Below are positions 1-7,428 of a stretch of 38,256 nt of DNA, in pieces (positions within the stretch are counted from its first letter, which is position 1; every line of letters starts with the position of its first letter). The DNA is from an uncultured Verrucomicrobia subdivision 3 bacterium (GTDB lineage Bacteria > Verrucomicrobiota > Verrucomicrobiae > Limisphaerales > UBA11358). The position numbers and the translations under genes are program-made. Location: assembly GCA_903921455.1 (NCBI GenBank), contig CAIXPZ010000249.1, forward strand, positions 1 to 38,256, written 5' to 3'. The notes below the pieces were generated by a model, which did not search any database, was not told the origin of the DNA, and saw only the letters and a list, made by a program, of their open reading frames with translations.

Positions 1-2535
1 CTCAAACGTGATGTTCTCCGGCCCGCCCCGGCGGGGATCAAAATTCACCTGCCAGGCACCATCGTCCAGATTCACGGCCAATTTCATCGCCGGAAAATTT
101 TGTGCGGCGGTTTTTGCTGGCACCGCCGATTTGCGGAATAATATAAAATAGGACTGCCCAGGCTCGAAGCGCAGCGGAATCTCCGTGCGGCCGTTGGTCT
201 CCGAAAATTGCGGTAGCCGGCGCGTTTTGCCGGTGAGCGGATCAAACAGTTCCGGCTGTTTATCCGCCACCCGGAACGCGCCGTTGGCCTCCACCACTTT
301 TGCTTCGCGATTAGCGACGAAATAAATATCTGCCTCCCCCTCGCGCCGGTGTGTGAAGCGAACCGGTCCGGTTGATGAGAAATCCGGCGGCAGGTTCTTT
401 TCTGCGAGCACGTGCGTCACCGCCGCGTAATCACCGTATTGTTCGCCGGGCTGCACGTTCGTCTCCTGCCAAAGCACCCGACCCTGGCCGAAGCCGTGCG
501 CGAAAACTTTTTTGCCATCAACGTCGCCCCAGAGTTCCCGCGTCAGTTGTTTCACTTGTGCATCGCACTGCGGATAATTTTCCAGGCTCGGAGATTTAAC
601 CGGCGGCGGGCCGAACACGGTGGCCCCTGCCTTGATGAGCGACTTGATTTTGCGCAGCAGCTTGGGCGTCATCGTCTGACGTTCGGGCAGAACCAGGATT
701 TGATACGTCGTGCCGCCGGGGAAAACGAGTTTTCCATCCTTCACCGTGGCGTGTTCCAGCAGGGTTTCCGGTGCGCATCCGTCGAAGTTGTAGCCGCCGT
801 GGTCCGGCGGATTGCCCGCCGTGGCCGAACCCGGCGGCCGAAACACCTGCGGCGCGCCCTCGGCGGCCAGGAAACACACGTCCGCCACCGTCGCGCCGCG
901 TTGCAGCAGCATCTGGCAGCGGGAAAGATAATCGTGATACGCCCGGACCATGTCCCACCACGTTTGCGTGCGATCCCAGTGGACGCCATATGAGCCCATC
1001 GTCATGCCCGGCCAGCGATTCGTCCACGGCTGCGCCTGGAAACGGTGAAAATCAAAACGGTTCACCCCCGCGCAGTAGGCCCAGTCGCCCAAAGGCTTCA
1101 ATGCCGCGGGATCGGCTTTCCAATCCTCGCCCGGCTCCGCGGTGAACGCTTCCGCCGCCACCACGGGATGACCACCGGTGTGCGCCAGCGAAGCCGCCTC
1201 GATGACGCTGTAAAAAGTGTTAAATCCCAGATACCAAAACTCGCATTGCGGGACGTCGGCCACGCGGCCCATCGTCAAGTCGCCGCAGGGATTCAAATCG
1301 TAAGGTTCGAGGGAAAGCGTGAGCCCGTTTTTGTGAGCGAGTTCGGCGAGATGGCCGACGTGATTCTCCACCACGAGTTCCTGCGCGGTCTGCCGCACAT
1401 CCCACAGAAACCGCTCGGACACTTCCGCGCTGTCTACCATCTGACCGGTGAACGCGGGTAGATATTTTAACGGGTCGTAGCCGCGCCGCTTTTTGAATTC
1501 CGCGCGGTAGTCCGGCGACCAGTTTTGCGAACTCATTTCCCAACTGTCGAAATGCAGCATCGTCAGCCCGCTCTTCCGGTTGGTGTGCGGGCCGATTTTG
1601 TCGAGTAGCTTTTGGACGTAAGCCGCGAAATGCGCATCCAGTGCCGCGCGATCGAACTTATCGGTCTCGAAACCGAGGCCCGGCTTTGGCGCGGGTCGCG
1701 TCGTCTGGCCGGTCAACGTGCGGCCCAGCCGCAGGATCGTCCAATTGCCCGGCGGCACGTCCCAAACCAGTGGTCCGTCCGCCGGCATTTTTGAGGTCAG
1801 CTCGATTATCTTGCCCGGGTCCACGCAGGCATCTGCCCGCAGAGCCGGAAATTCCGCGGGTGCGGGTAGAAACGGTTTGACGCCCGGCTTCGAGGAATAC
1901 GGCTCGCGATAATACAGGGCTTTTTCATCCACCCCGGCAATCCGGTTGGTGCCCGCCGGCGTGGGAAACGCCAGCACCGCGACATCGCGGTAAAATCCTC
2001 GCCACGATTTTTTTAGTTCCGGCGTCAACGTGCCTTCGCCGAAATAGGGTTTGCGCGGCGACGGTTGTGTCAGGAACGCGGAAAACTTCGCCGGGCCGGT
2101 CACGTTGGTTTCGCTGGCGACGAGGTGCTGCATGGTTTGCTCCGGCTGAAGCCACGGTCCGCCCGTGCCGCACCAGCCCGGCCCGGAGCCGAGCGCAATC
2201 TGAATCCCCAACCGGTCCGCCTCCCGCACCGCGTCACTGACTAATTCTAGCCATTGCGAACTCATGAAATCCACCGGCCCGCGCGGGATGCCGATGTTCA
2301 CCTCCAGAAAAATCGCGCCGCCGATGCCGGCCTTTTTCATGGCCTCCAAATCCGCCGTCATCCCCTCGCGCGTCAGGTTGCCGTCCATGAAATACCAGTA
2401 GACCCACGGCCGCGATGAATCGGGCGGATTGAGGAAATCGTTTGCCAGCGGGTCAGCTAGCGCAGCCGCGGCCATGTGCGTCAAACCCAGCAGGCCGCAG
2501 CTAACCATCCAATGCTTTATGAAGGTTAATTTCAT
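1..2535 (-). CDS. GH106-like glycoside hydrolase (putative alpha-L-rhamnosidase), C-terminus cut by window edge
   Basis: Reading the reverse strand from the ATG at 2535 gives an uninterrupted frame of 845 codons that is still open at base 1, so the C-terminus lies outside the window. The first 27 residues form a signal peptide (MKLTFIKH, then a hydrophobic stretch ending AAALA), so the enzyme is exported. The mature N-terminus contains SSRPWVYWYFMDGNLTREG followed by GIGGAIFLEVNIGIP, and the middle contains LHFDSWEMSSQNW and FKKRRGYDPLKYLPAFTG. These are features I associate with the large GH106-type family common in Verrucomicrobiota and Bacteroidota. Family members attack terminal alpha-L-rhamnose in plant or microbial polysaccharides; the actual substrate cannot be read here. 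It is transcribed divergently from cca across 113 bp. The family assignment rests on motif memory, and another TIM-barrel glycosidase family is the main alternative. Confidence 0.72.
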   Translation of the reverse strand, partial: MKLTFIKHWMVSCGLLGLTHMAAAALADPLANDFLNPPDSSRPWVYWYFMDGNLTREGMTADLEAMKKAGIGGAIFLEVNIGIPRGPVDFMSSQWLELVSDAVREADRLGIQIALGSGPGWCGTGGPWLQPEQTMQHLVASETNVTGPAKFSAFLTQPSPRKPYFGEGTLTPELKKSWRGFYRDVAVLAFPTPAGTNRIAGVDEKALYYREPYSSKPGVKPFLPAPAEFPALRADACVDPGKIIELTSKMPADGPLVWDVPPGNWTILRLGRTLTGQTTRPAPKPGLGFETDKFDRAALDAHFAAYVQKLLDKIGPHTNRKSGLTMLHFDSWEMSSQNWSPDYRAEFKKRRGYDPLKYLPAFTGQMVDSAEVSERFLWDVRQTAQELVVENHVGHLAELAHKNGLTLSLEPYDLNPCGDLTMGRVADVPQCEFWYLGFNTFYSVIEAASLAHTGGHPVVAAEAFTAEPGEDWKADPAALKPLGDWAYCAGVNRFDFHRFQAQPWTNRWPGMTMGSYGVHWDRTQTWWDMVRAYHDYLSRCQMLLQRGATVADVCFLAAEGAPQVFRPPGSATAGNPPDHGGYNFDGCAPETLLEHATVKDGKLVFPGGTTYQILVLPERQTMTPKLLRKIKSLIKAGATVFGPPPVKSPSLENYPQCDAQVKQLTRELWGDVDGKKVFAHGFGQGRVLWQETNVQPGEQYGDYAAVTHVLAEKNLPPDFSSTGPVRFTHRREGEADIYFVANREAKVVEANGAFRVADKQPELFDPLTGKTRRLPQFSETNGRTEIPLRFEPGQSYFILFRKSAVPAKTAAQNFPAMKLAVNLDDGAWQVNFDPRRGGPENITFE

Positions 2536-2578
2536 GGAAAGATTTTTAGCATCGGGCGCCCGCCCTTGGCAATCAAGC

Positions 2579-2605
2579 GCAATATTCATTGGCTTGGCAA
2601 TATTC
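2579..2605. promoter_or_regulatory. Direct repeat in the divergent GH106/cca intergenic region
   Basis: The 113-bp region between the divergent genes contains two perfect copies of GCAATATTC (2579-2587 and 2597-2605), 18 bp apart start to start. Each contains the palindromic core AATATT, and CTTGGCAAT is also repeated nearby (2565-2573 and 2594-2602). Spacing of nearly two helical turns would suit a regulator binding one DNA face. No strong sigma-70 promoter was seen in either direction. Regulatory function is inferred only from repetition and position. Confidence 0.25.
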
Positions 2606-2648
2606 TTTGCGGCTTTGTTCCTGGGCGATTTTGCGTTAACTTTTTTCC

Positions 2649-4145
2649 GTGCGTTCCCCGCGCTCCATCGCCCAAGAGATTGTCGCCCGCCTGCAACACG
2701 CGGGCCACGCCGCCTTCTGGGTGGGCGGCTGCGTGCGCGATTGTCTCCTCGGCCGCGCGCCGCAGGATTTTGACATCGCCACGGACGCCCGGTCGGAGCA
2801 GGTGGAGGCGCTGTTCCCGCAGACCATCCCCGTCGGCCGGAAATTCGGCGTGGTCATCGTCGTCGCGGCCGGGCAGCAATTCCAGGTGGCCACCTTCCGC
2901 GCCGAGGCGGATTACCAGGATGGCCGCCGGCCGGCGACGGTCGAGTTCGCCCACGCGGAGGCTGATGCCGTGCGCCGCGATTTCACGGTGAATGGGCTCT
3001 TCTACGATCCGCTCACGGAAACCCTCCACGACTGGGTCGGCGGCGAACCGGATTTGCGCGCGCGGCTCATCCGCACCATCGGCCGGCCGGAGGCGCGGTT
3101 CGGCGAGGACCATCTGCGGCTGCTGCGGGCGGTGCGCTTCGCGGCGCAGCTGGGGTTTGCGATCGAGCCGGGGACGTTCGCCGCCGTGCAGGCGCTCGCG
3201 CCGAAGATTAAATTGATCAGCGCCGAGCGCGTGCGGGATGAGCTGGTGAAATTGTTCGCGCCGCCGTCGGGTGGAGCGCCCGCCCTCACTCCGGCCCTCT
3301 CCCCCGGGGAGCGGGGGACCGTGAAGGATGTCGTCGCCAATCGGGTGCTTCCGGATTCTGCCCAGTGTGGGATCGATCATCTCCCTCTCCCGGGGGAGAG
3401 GGTTGGGGTGAGGGTGGACCAGCTCATATTTTATTCCTCCGCCGCGCGCGGCCTGGTGCTGCTGCGGGACAGCGGTTTGCTGGAACACATTTTGCCGGAA
3501 CTCGCGGCGACGGTGGCTTGCGCGCAGTCGCCGGAGCATCATCCCGAGGGCAGCGTGTTCAATCACCTTTGCCTGATGCTCGAAAAAATGCCGGCGGGCG
3601 CGGACCCGGCGCTGCCCTGGGCGGTGTTGCTGCACGACATCGCCAAGCCGGTGACGGCCGCGCGTGACGCGGCGACGGGCAAGATCCATTTCTACGGCCA
3701 CGAGCAGGTGGGCGCGGACATGGCGGAGCAGATCCTGGCGCGGCTGAAATTTTCCAACCAGCAGATCGCGGAGATCGTGGCGTGCGTGCGGCATCATATG
3801 CAGTTCAAGGACGTGCTGCAGATGCGCAAGGCGACGCTGCGGCGGCTGCTTTTGCGCGCGACATTTCCGCTGGAGCTGGAGTTGCACCGGCTGGACTGCC
3901 TCGGCTCCGCCGGCAACCTGGAGCATTATGATTTTCTCGTGGCGCAGGCGGAGGCCTTGAAAGCGCAGCCGCAGCTCCATCCGCCGCTGCTGACGGGGAA
4001 TGATCTGATCGCCCTGGGCGTGCCGCCGGGCAAGGCGCTCGGCGCGTTGCTGGCGGAAATCCGCGAGCGGCAGCTGGCGGATGAATTGAAAACGCCCGAC
4101 GCGGCGCGGGCCTGGGTGCGGCAACAAATCCCGGCGCATGGCTGA
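2649..4145 (+). CDS. cca: CCA-adding tRNA nucleotidyltransferase with HD domain
   Basis: The 498-residue product belongs to the class II tRNA nucleotidyltransferase / poly(A) polymerase superfamily, which adds or repairs the 3' CCA of tRNA in the cytoplasm. The nucleotidyltransferase signature is present: VGGCVRD at about residues 25-31, then the metal-binding DFD at 40-42. The RRDFTVNGLFYDP motif and the GRPEARFGEDHLRLLRAVRF nucleotide-recognition helix follow. The C-terminal part has an HD phosphohydrolase-like domain (HHPEGSVFNHL, LLHDIAKP, VRHHMQF), as in E. coli-type Cca. The start is GTG, with no clear Shine-Dalgarno site. Residues 212-255 are encoded by an in-frame palindromic repeat (see that entry) and are not part of the normal fold, which helps explain the larger size. 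The last 8 bases overlap the Smr gene. Poly(A) polymerase activity cannot be excluded from sequence alone. Confidence 0.9.
   Translation: MRSPRSIAQEIVARLQHAGHAAFWVGGCVRDCLLGRAPQDFDIATDARSEQVEALFPQTIPVGRKFGVVIVVAAGQQFQVATFRAEADYQDGRRPATVEFAHAEADAVRRDFTVNGLFYDPLTETLHDWVGGEPDLRARLIRTIGRPEARFGEDHLRLLRAVRFAAQLGFAIEPGTFAAVQALAPKIKLISAERVRDELVKLFAPPSGGAPALTPALSPGERGTVKDVVANRVLPDSAQCGIDHLPLPGERVGVRVDQLIFYSSAARGLVLLRDSGLLEHILPELAATVACAQSPEHHPEGSVFNHLCLMLEKMPAGADPALPWAVLLHDIAKPVTAARDAATGKIHFYGHEQVGADMAEQILARLKFSNQQIAEIVACVRHHMQFKDVLQMRKATLRRLLLRATFPLELELHRLDCLGSAGNLEHYDFLVAQAEALKAQPQLHPPLLTGNDLIALGVPPGKALGALLAEIRERQLADELKTPDAARAWVRQQIPAHG
3283..3414. repeat. 132-bp palindromic repeat element inserted in frame in cca
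   Basis: The left end (3283-3303) and the reverse complement of the right end (3394-3414) agree at 18 of 21 bases, both of the form CCCTCAC...CCCTCTCCC. Each end also has its own local palindrome (CCCTCTCCCCC facing GGGGAGCGGGG on the left; CTCCCTCTCCC facing GGGAGAGGG on the right). The length of 132 bp is exactly 44 codons, so the cca frame stays open, giving the low-complexity peptides LTPALSPGERG and LPLPGERVGVRV. Such CCCTCTCCC/GGGAGAGGG elements are, to my recollection, dispersed intergenic repeats in many Gram-negative genomes. Finding one inside a housekeeping gene is unusual. Confidence 0.8.
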
Positions 4146-4419
4146 CGAACCGCTCGAGCTCCTGATCGACGGCGTGCTGGACCTGCACACCTTCCTGCCG
4201 CGCGACGTGAAGGCTTTGGTGCCGGATTATCTCGCGGAGTGTCAGGCGCGGGGGATTTTATCCGTGCGCATCATTCACGGCAAAGGGTTGGGCCATTTGC
4301 GCCGGAACGTCCACGCGCTGCTGGAGAAACATCCGGCGGTGGTTGGCTTCACGCTGGACCATCCGCAGTTCGGCGGCTGGGGCGCGACGCTGGTGCGGTT
4401 GCGTCCTGGGTCGGGTTAA
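4138..4419 (+). CDS. Smr (small MutS-related) domain protein
   Basis: This 93-residue protein is essentially a single Smr domain, the fold found at the C-terminus of MutS2 and in stand-alone Smr proteins that bind or nick nucleic acids, including collided-ribosome mRNA in some family members. Diagnostic elements are LDLHTFLPRDV (the N-terminal LDLHG-like motif, here LDLHT), the strand-loop VRIIHGKGLG (HGKG motif) and a C-terminal GGWGATLVRL matching the family's GG-G-T-V-L ending. The ATG overlaps the end of cca by 8 bp, which suggests translational coupling, although a functional link with CCA addition is unknown. The stop overlaps the convergent DUF1080 stop region by a few bases. Exact substrate and activity cannot be deduced. 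Confidence 0.82.
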   Translation: MADEPLELLIDGVLDLHTFLPRDVKALVPDYLAECQARGILSVRIIHGKGLGHLRRNVHALLEKHPAVVGFTLDHPQFGGWGATLVRLRPGSG

Positions 4420-5072
4420 TACTTCAGCGGCGCGAAATCAATCGAGCGGATCTCGATCTCGCCGCCTTCACTCTGGATGCCGATGTAGCCGGCGTTGAGC
4501 GTGCATCCGGTCACTTCGTTCACGAACTTGCTGTTCATGAAGGACTCCACCTTGCCGTGGATGCAGATGGTTTCGGACTTGTTCCATTCGCCGACGGCGA
4601 CTTCCACCGGATCGCCTTGGAGCGGCACCGGCGTGTTCTTGTCCTTGCCCTTGTGCTCCTTCGCCTCCGCCCCTTCCATCAGGAAGATGTCGCCCTGATG
4701 ATTGTGGCGGCCCTGTACCTGCACGCACTGCGGCCAGATTTTGTCGGGCGGCTGGATGTGGACGAGGATGCCGGTGTTGTCGGCCTTGGGCGTGACCTTG
4801 ACGAAGCGCCAGATGACGGTGAGGAAATAATTGCTGTAAACCTGCGTGGTGCGGATATAGCCGGTGGGGGCGCCGGTGCAGTGGAGGATGCCGTTCGTGA
4901 CGCTCCAGGTCTGGCGCGGGTCGGTGTTGGTCTTCGTGACGAAGGTCCAGCCGGTGAAATCTTTCTGGTTGAACAGCGCTACGGACATCTCGTGCGGCGG
5001 GTAGGGCCGATCGTTGTCCTGGGCGAGGAGCCCGTTTGCCGTCAGCAGGAGCAGGGCCGCGAAGAGTTTCAT
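4416..5072 (-). CDS. Secreted DUF1080 (3-keto-disaccharide hydrolase-like) protein
   Basis: The ATG at 5072 gives 218 residues starting MKLFAALLLLTANGLLAQ, a clean signal peptide. The reading frame is open further upstream, but that extension lies inside the GT9 gene and would bury the signal peptide, so 5072 is preferred. The mature protein shows the DUF1080 lectin/laminarinase-like beta-sandwich pattern: ALFNQKDFTGWTF near the start, WSVTNGILHC, then NTGILVHIQPPDKIWPQCV, and a C-terminal YIGIQSEGGEIEIRSIDF. Family members are abundant in Verrucomicrobiota and Planctomycetota, are exported, and some hydrolyse 3-keto-glycosides; a binding-only role is also possible. It starts 31 bp after the GT9 stop on the same strand, so the two may be co-transcribed, and it converges tail-to-tail with the Smr gene without an evident terminator. 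Confidence 0.82.
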   Translation of the reverse strand: MKLFAALLLLTANGLLAQDNDRPYPPHEMSVALFNQKDFTGWTFVTKTNTDPRQTWSVTNGILHCTGAPTGYIRTTQVYSNYFLTVIWRFVKVTPKADNTGILVHIQPPDKIWPQCVQVQGRHNHQGDIFLMEGAEAKEHKGKDKNTPVPLQGDPVEVAVGEWNKSETICIHGKVESFMNSKFVNEVTGCTLNAGYIGIQSEGGEIEIRSIDFAPLKY

Positions 5073-5103
5073 GCGGCGAGAATTGTCCGGCGCCGTCCGC
5101 AAG

Positions 5104-6126
5104 TCAAGCGCGTGGCGCGAGCAGTTTTTCCACGCGCGCCAGCACCAGCGCGGGCGGCAGCGCGCGGAGACACTCGTCGGTGGGCTCGCTGGCGCAGCGC
5201 GCCGAGAGGCAGGGCGAGCAGGGGAGGTCGAGGCGCAAAACATTTCCGAGCTGGCCGTAGGGGCCGGTGCGCTCTGGCGCCGTCGGGCCGAACAGCGCGA
5301 CGAGCGGCTTGCCCAGCGCGGCGGCCACGTGCATCGGGCCGGTGTCGTTCGTGACCAGCAGATCGCAGCGGCGCACCCACTCGATCATCTCGGGCAGTGA
5401 CGTCGCGCCGCAGAGATTTACGCAGCGGTCGGGCGCGGCGGCGGCGATTAACTCGCCGAGCGGCTGGTCGCCCTTGTCGCCCAGGACGGCGAAGCGCGCG
5501 GCGGGATATTTTCCGGCGAGCGCGCGCACGAGCTCGGCAAATGATGTGGCGGGCCAGCGTTTGTTTTTCCAGCGCGCCCCGGGCTGCAGCGCGATCCACG
5601 GCGCGCCGTCGGCTGGCCACTTGCGCATCACTTCGGCGGAAATTTCTTTGCGCTCCGGCAGCCAGACAAAATTCTTGTGCACGGGCACGCCGAGCGGCGG
5701 CAGGATGGCCAGATACCAGTCCACGGCGTGCGTGTGGAAATTGTTGCGCGGCACGGCGAGGTCGTAGAAGCCGCGGGCGCCTTCGCGGACTTCGTCGAGG
5801 CCCGCGAGGAATTTTCCGCGCGCGAGCCACGCGAATACGGCGCTGCGCAGAAGGCATTGCAGGTCGATGACGAGGTCGAAGTGCTGCGCGCGGAGCCAGC
5901 GGATGCTGCGGACCATCTCGGGCCAGTGCCGCGGCTTGCCCCAGCGTTTGCGCTCGAAGCGGACGATGCCGGCGAGGTCCGGATCGCCGGCGATGAGCGG
6001 CGCCAGGCCGGCATCAATCCACCAGAAAATTTCCGCTTGGGGATGATGCCGCTTCAGCAAACGCAGCACCGGCAAAGCATGGATGACGTCGCCGAGGGAG
6101 CTGGGTTTGAGAATTAATATTTTCAA
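5104..6126 (-). CDS. Glycosyltransferase family 9 (ADP-heptose:LPS heptosyltransferase-like)
   Basis: The 340-residue product begins MKILILKPSSLGDVIHALP, the classic GT9 N-terminus, and continues with a GT-B two-domain layout. The C-terminal nucleotide-sugar site is LVTNDTGPMHVAAALGKP followed by VALFGPTAPERTGPYG, matching heptosyltransferases WaaC/WaaF/WaaQ. GT9 enzymes transfer heptose from ADP-heptose to the lipopolysaccharide inner core at the cytoplasmic face of the inner membrane. Which core position this one serves cannot be told. No other LPS-core gene is in view, so the enzyme may be part of a dispersed pathway. Upstream lies a CACAGAT-rich repeat rather than a clear promoter. Length is normal for the family. 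Confidence 0.88.
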   Translation of the reverse strand: MKILILKPSSLGDVIHALPVLRLLKRHHPQAEIFWWIDAGLAPLIAGDPDLAGIVRFERKRWGKPRHWPEMVRSIRWLRAQHFDLVIDLQCLLRSAVFAWLARGKFLAGLDEVREGARGFYDLAVPRNNFHTHAVDWYLAILPPLGVPVHKNFVWLPERKEISAEVMRKWPADGAPWIALQPGARWKNKRWPATSFAELVRALAGKYPAARFAVLGDKGDQPLGELIAAAAPDRCVNLCGATSLPEMIEWVRRCDLLVTNDTGPMHVAAALGKPLVALFGPTAPERTGPYGQLGNVLRLDLPCSPCLSARCASEPTDECLRALPPALVLARVEKLLAPRA

Positions 6127-6135
6127 TCGGTTTCA

Positions 6136-6227
6136 GCCACAGATGGGCACAGATGAAACACAGATTGGAAAATCAGAGGATTCGCAGACTAAAGCCATCT
6201 GTGAAAAATTCTAGGTGAATCTGTGGC
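6136..6227. repeat. CACAGAT-module palindromic repeat element
   Basis: The ends form a perfect 9-bp inverted repeat, GCCACAGAT at 6136-6144 and ATCTGTGGC at 6219-6227. Inside, CACAGAT occurs three times on the plus strand at 10-11 bp spacing (starting 6138, 6148, 6159), and its complement ATCTGTG twice on the right side (6197, 6219). The element fills nearly all of the gap between the phosphoesterase and GT9 genes. I recall similar 'GCCACAGATGAACACAGAT' strings as dispersed intergenic repeats in several environmental phyla. As RNA it could fold into a long imperfect hairpin. Confidence 0.6.
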
Positions 6228-6236
6228 CAGAAATAA

Positions 6237-6959
6237 TTACCTTCCATACGCCAGCCGCTCGGCGAGGCGTTCCGGGAGTCCGGCTTCGCGAATTTTTCTT
6301 TGGGCCGTCTCGATGTCGTAGTCGAGGCGGCGGAGTTCAATCGTGCTGGCGTCCATGTCGTAGAGGACGTAGGCGCACTTGGGATTGTTGTCGCGCGGCT
6401 GGCCGACGGCGCCGACGTTGATGAAATATTTCTTCGACGGATCCACCTTGAACTTCGAGTAGGTGCCGCCGCGCACGACGGTGTCGCGCATGAACGCGAC
6501 GGGCACGTGCGTGTGGCCGAAGAAGCACATCTGCGTGTTCTGATACGGAAAACTGGCGGCGGCGGCGAGCTTGTCAAAGACATAGCCCCAGCGGTCCGGC
6601 GCGTCGAGCGTGGCGTGAACCATGGTGAAGTTCGCCGCCATGCGGGAGTATTTCAAATCTGCCAGCCATTTTTTTTCCTCGTCGTCGAGCTGGTTGCGCG
6701 TCCAGTGCACGGCGTCGGCGGCGTGGGGGTTGAAACCTTCGAGGTGATCGTTGCTGGAACAGTATTCGTCGTGGTTGCCCTTGACGACGGGGATGTTCAT
6801 GTCGCGGACGATCTTGAGGCATTCCTTGGGGTTGGCGTTGTAGCCGACGACGTCGCCGAGGCAGACGACGTGGGTGGCGTTCTGGGCACGAATGTCCTCC
6901 AGCACCACCTGGAAAGCTTCCAGGTTGCCGTGGATGTCAGCGATGATGGCGTATTTCAT
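6237..6959 (-). CDS. Calcineurin-like metallophosphoesterase (YfcE/MJ0936-like)
   Basis: The 240-residue protein has the complete metallophosphoesterase signature: DIHGN (Asp8, His10), GDVVGY (Asp36), GNHDE (Asn62, His63), a histidine in VHATL (His115) and GHTHVP (His149, His151). These bind the dinuclear metal centre in this superfamily. The compact size and DIHGN start resemble the YfcE / MJ0936 group of cytoplasmic phosphodiesterases; members act on phosphodiesters such as bis-pNPP in vitro, and the natural substrate is usually unknown. It starts 3 bp after the stop of the acylphosphatase gene, so the two are very probably co-transcribed and perhaps translationally coupled. Nothing in the sequence shows how it is regulated. 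Confidence 0.9.
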   Translation of the reverse strand: MKYAIIADIHGNLEAFQVVLEDIRAQNATHVVCLGDVVGYNANPKECLKIVRDMNIPVVKGNHDEYCSSNDHLEGFNPHAADAVHWTRNQLDDEEKKWLADLKYSRMAANFTMVHATLDAPDRWGYVFDKLAAAASFPYQNTQMCFFGHTHVPVAFMRDTVVRGGTYSKFKVDPSKKYFINVGAVGQPRDNNPKCAYVLYDMDASTIELRRLDYDIETAQRKIREAGLPERLAERLAYGR

Positions 6960-6962
6960 TTC

Positions 6963-7262
6963 CTAGCGAACTATCTCAAATCCCCGAAATTCATTTTTCG
7001 CGTCCGCCCAAGTTACCTGCTCGTCCCGGATAAATCCAGCAAGACCTGCATCATGCAGCGCGGCGCGAAAAGCGTCGAGTTCCGGGCGGCTGCCCTCGGC
7101 GATGAGTTCGACGCGGCCGTCGGGCAGGTTGCGGATGACGCCGGTGATTTCAAAACCGGCGGCGACGGTCTTGGCGGTGTAGCGAAAGCCGACGCCCTGC
7201 ACGCGGCCGGAAAAAAAGACCGTCATTTGACGGCGGGCGGAGTTTTGAACCGGCTGCGGCAT
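6963..7262 (-). CDS. acyP: Acylphosphatase
   Basis: From the ATG at 7262 the product is 99 residues. The family core is clear: SGRVQGVGFRYT contains the catalytic arginine (Arg27) in the phosphate-binding loop, and GVIRNLPDGRVELIAEG contains the catalytic asparagine (Asn45). Acylphosphatases are small cytoplasmic enzymes that hydrolyse acyl-phosphates such as 1,3-bisphosphoglycerate or carbamoyl phosphate. A start at 7226 (MTVFFSGRV) would give an 87-residue protein closer to the usual 90-98 residues and is a real alternative. The frame stays open up to 7379, but that N-terminal stretch looks non-coding and would run into the promoter of the divergent pilM-like gene. It is followed after 3 bp by the phosphoesterase. 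Confidence 0.87.
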   Translation of the reverse strand: MPQPVQNSARRQMTVFFSGRVQGVGFRYTAKTVAAGFEITGVIRNLPDGRVELIAEGSRPELDAFRAALHDAGLAGFIRDEQVTWADAKNEFRGFEIVR

Positions 7263-7363
7263 GACGGGATGAAGCCAAAGGCGCGCGCCGGATGCAATGT
7301 TTTTTGACGCTGCGTGCAAAGATTTTTCTTTTTGGTTTGACCGGCTGCCGGATTTGCCGTAAT

Positions 7364-7421
7364 CACAACGCGCTGCCATACATATAATTTGTTCCCGGAC
7401 ATTTTTGCGTGGCGCGTTGTG
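7364..7421. promoter_or_regulatory. 10-bp inverted repeat bracketing the pilM promoter
   Basis: CACAACGCGC at 7364-7373 and its perfect reverse complement GCGCGTTGTG at 7412-7421 flank the TATAAT box and the leader of the pilM-like gene. The right arm ends 7 bp before the start codon. The 48-bp centre spacing is too wide for a simple dimer site but would fit two operators or cooperative binding. A transcript beginning downstream of the -10 would contain only the right arm, so an RNA hairpin is less likely. Function is inferred from position only. Confidence 0.4.
7383..7388 (+). promoter_or_regulatory. Consensus -10 box for the pilM-secretin cluster
   Basis: A perfect TATAAT lies 40 bp upstream of the ATG at 7429, in the 166-bp divergent intergenic region. 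At 17-bp spacing the -35 would be TAATCA (3 of 6 to TTGACA), so the promoter may depend on an activator or be weak. There is no obvious Shine-Dalgarno sequence before the ATG (GTAATTAAATG). Confidence 0.5.
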
Positions 7422-7428
7422 TAATTAA

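Noticed and set aside
2586..4190. Minus-strand open frame of 534 codons opposite cca
   Set aside because: The plus strand encodes intact nucleotidyltransferase and HD motifs; the opposite frame is Arg/His/Gln-rich antisense.
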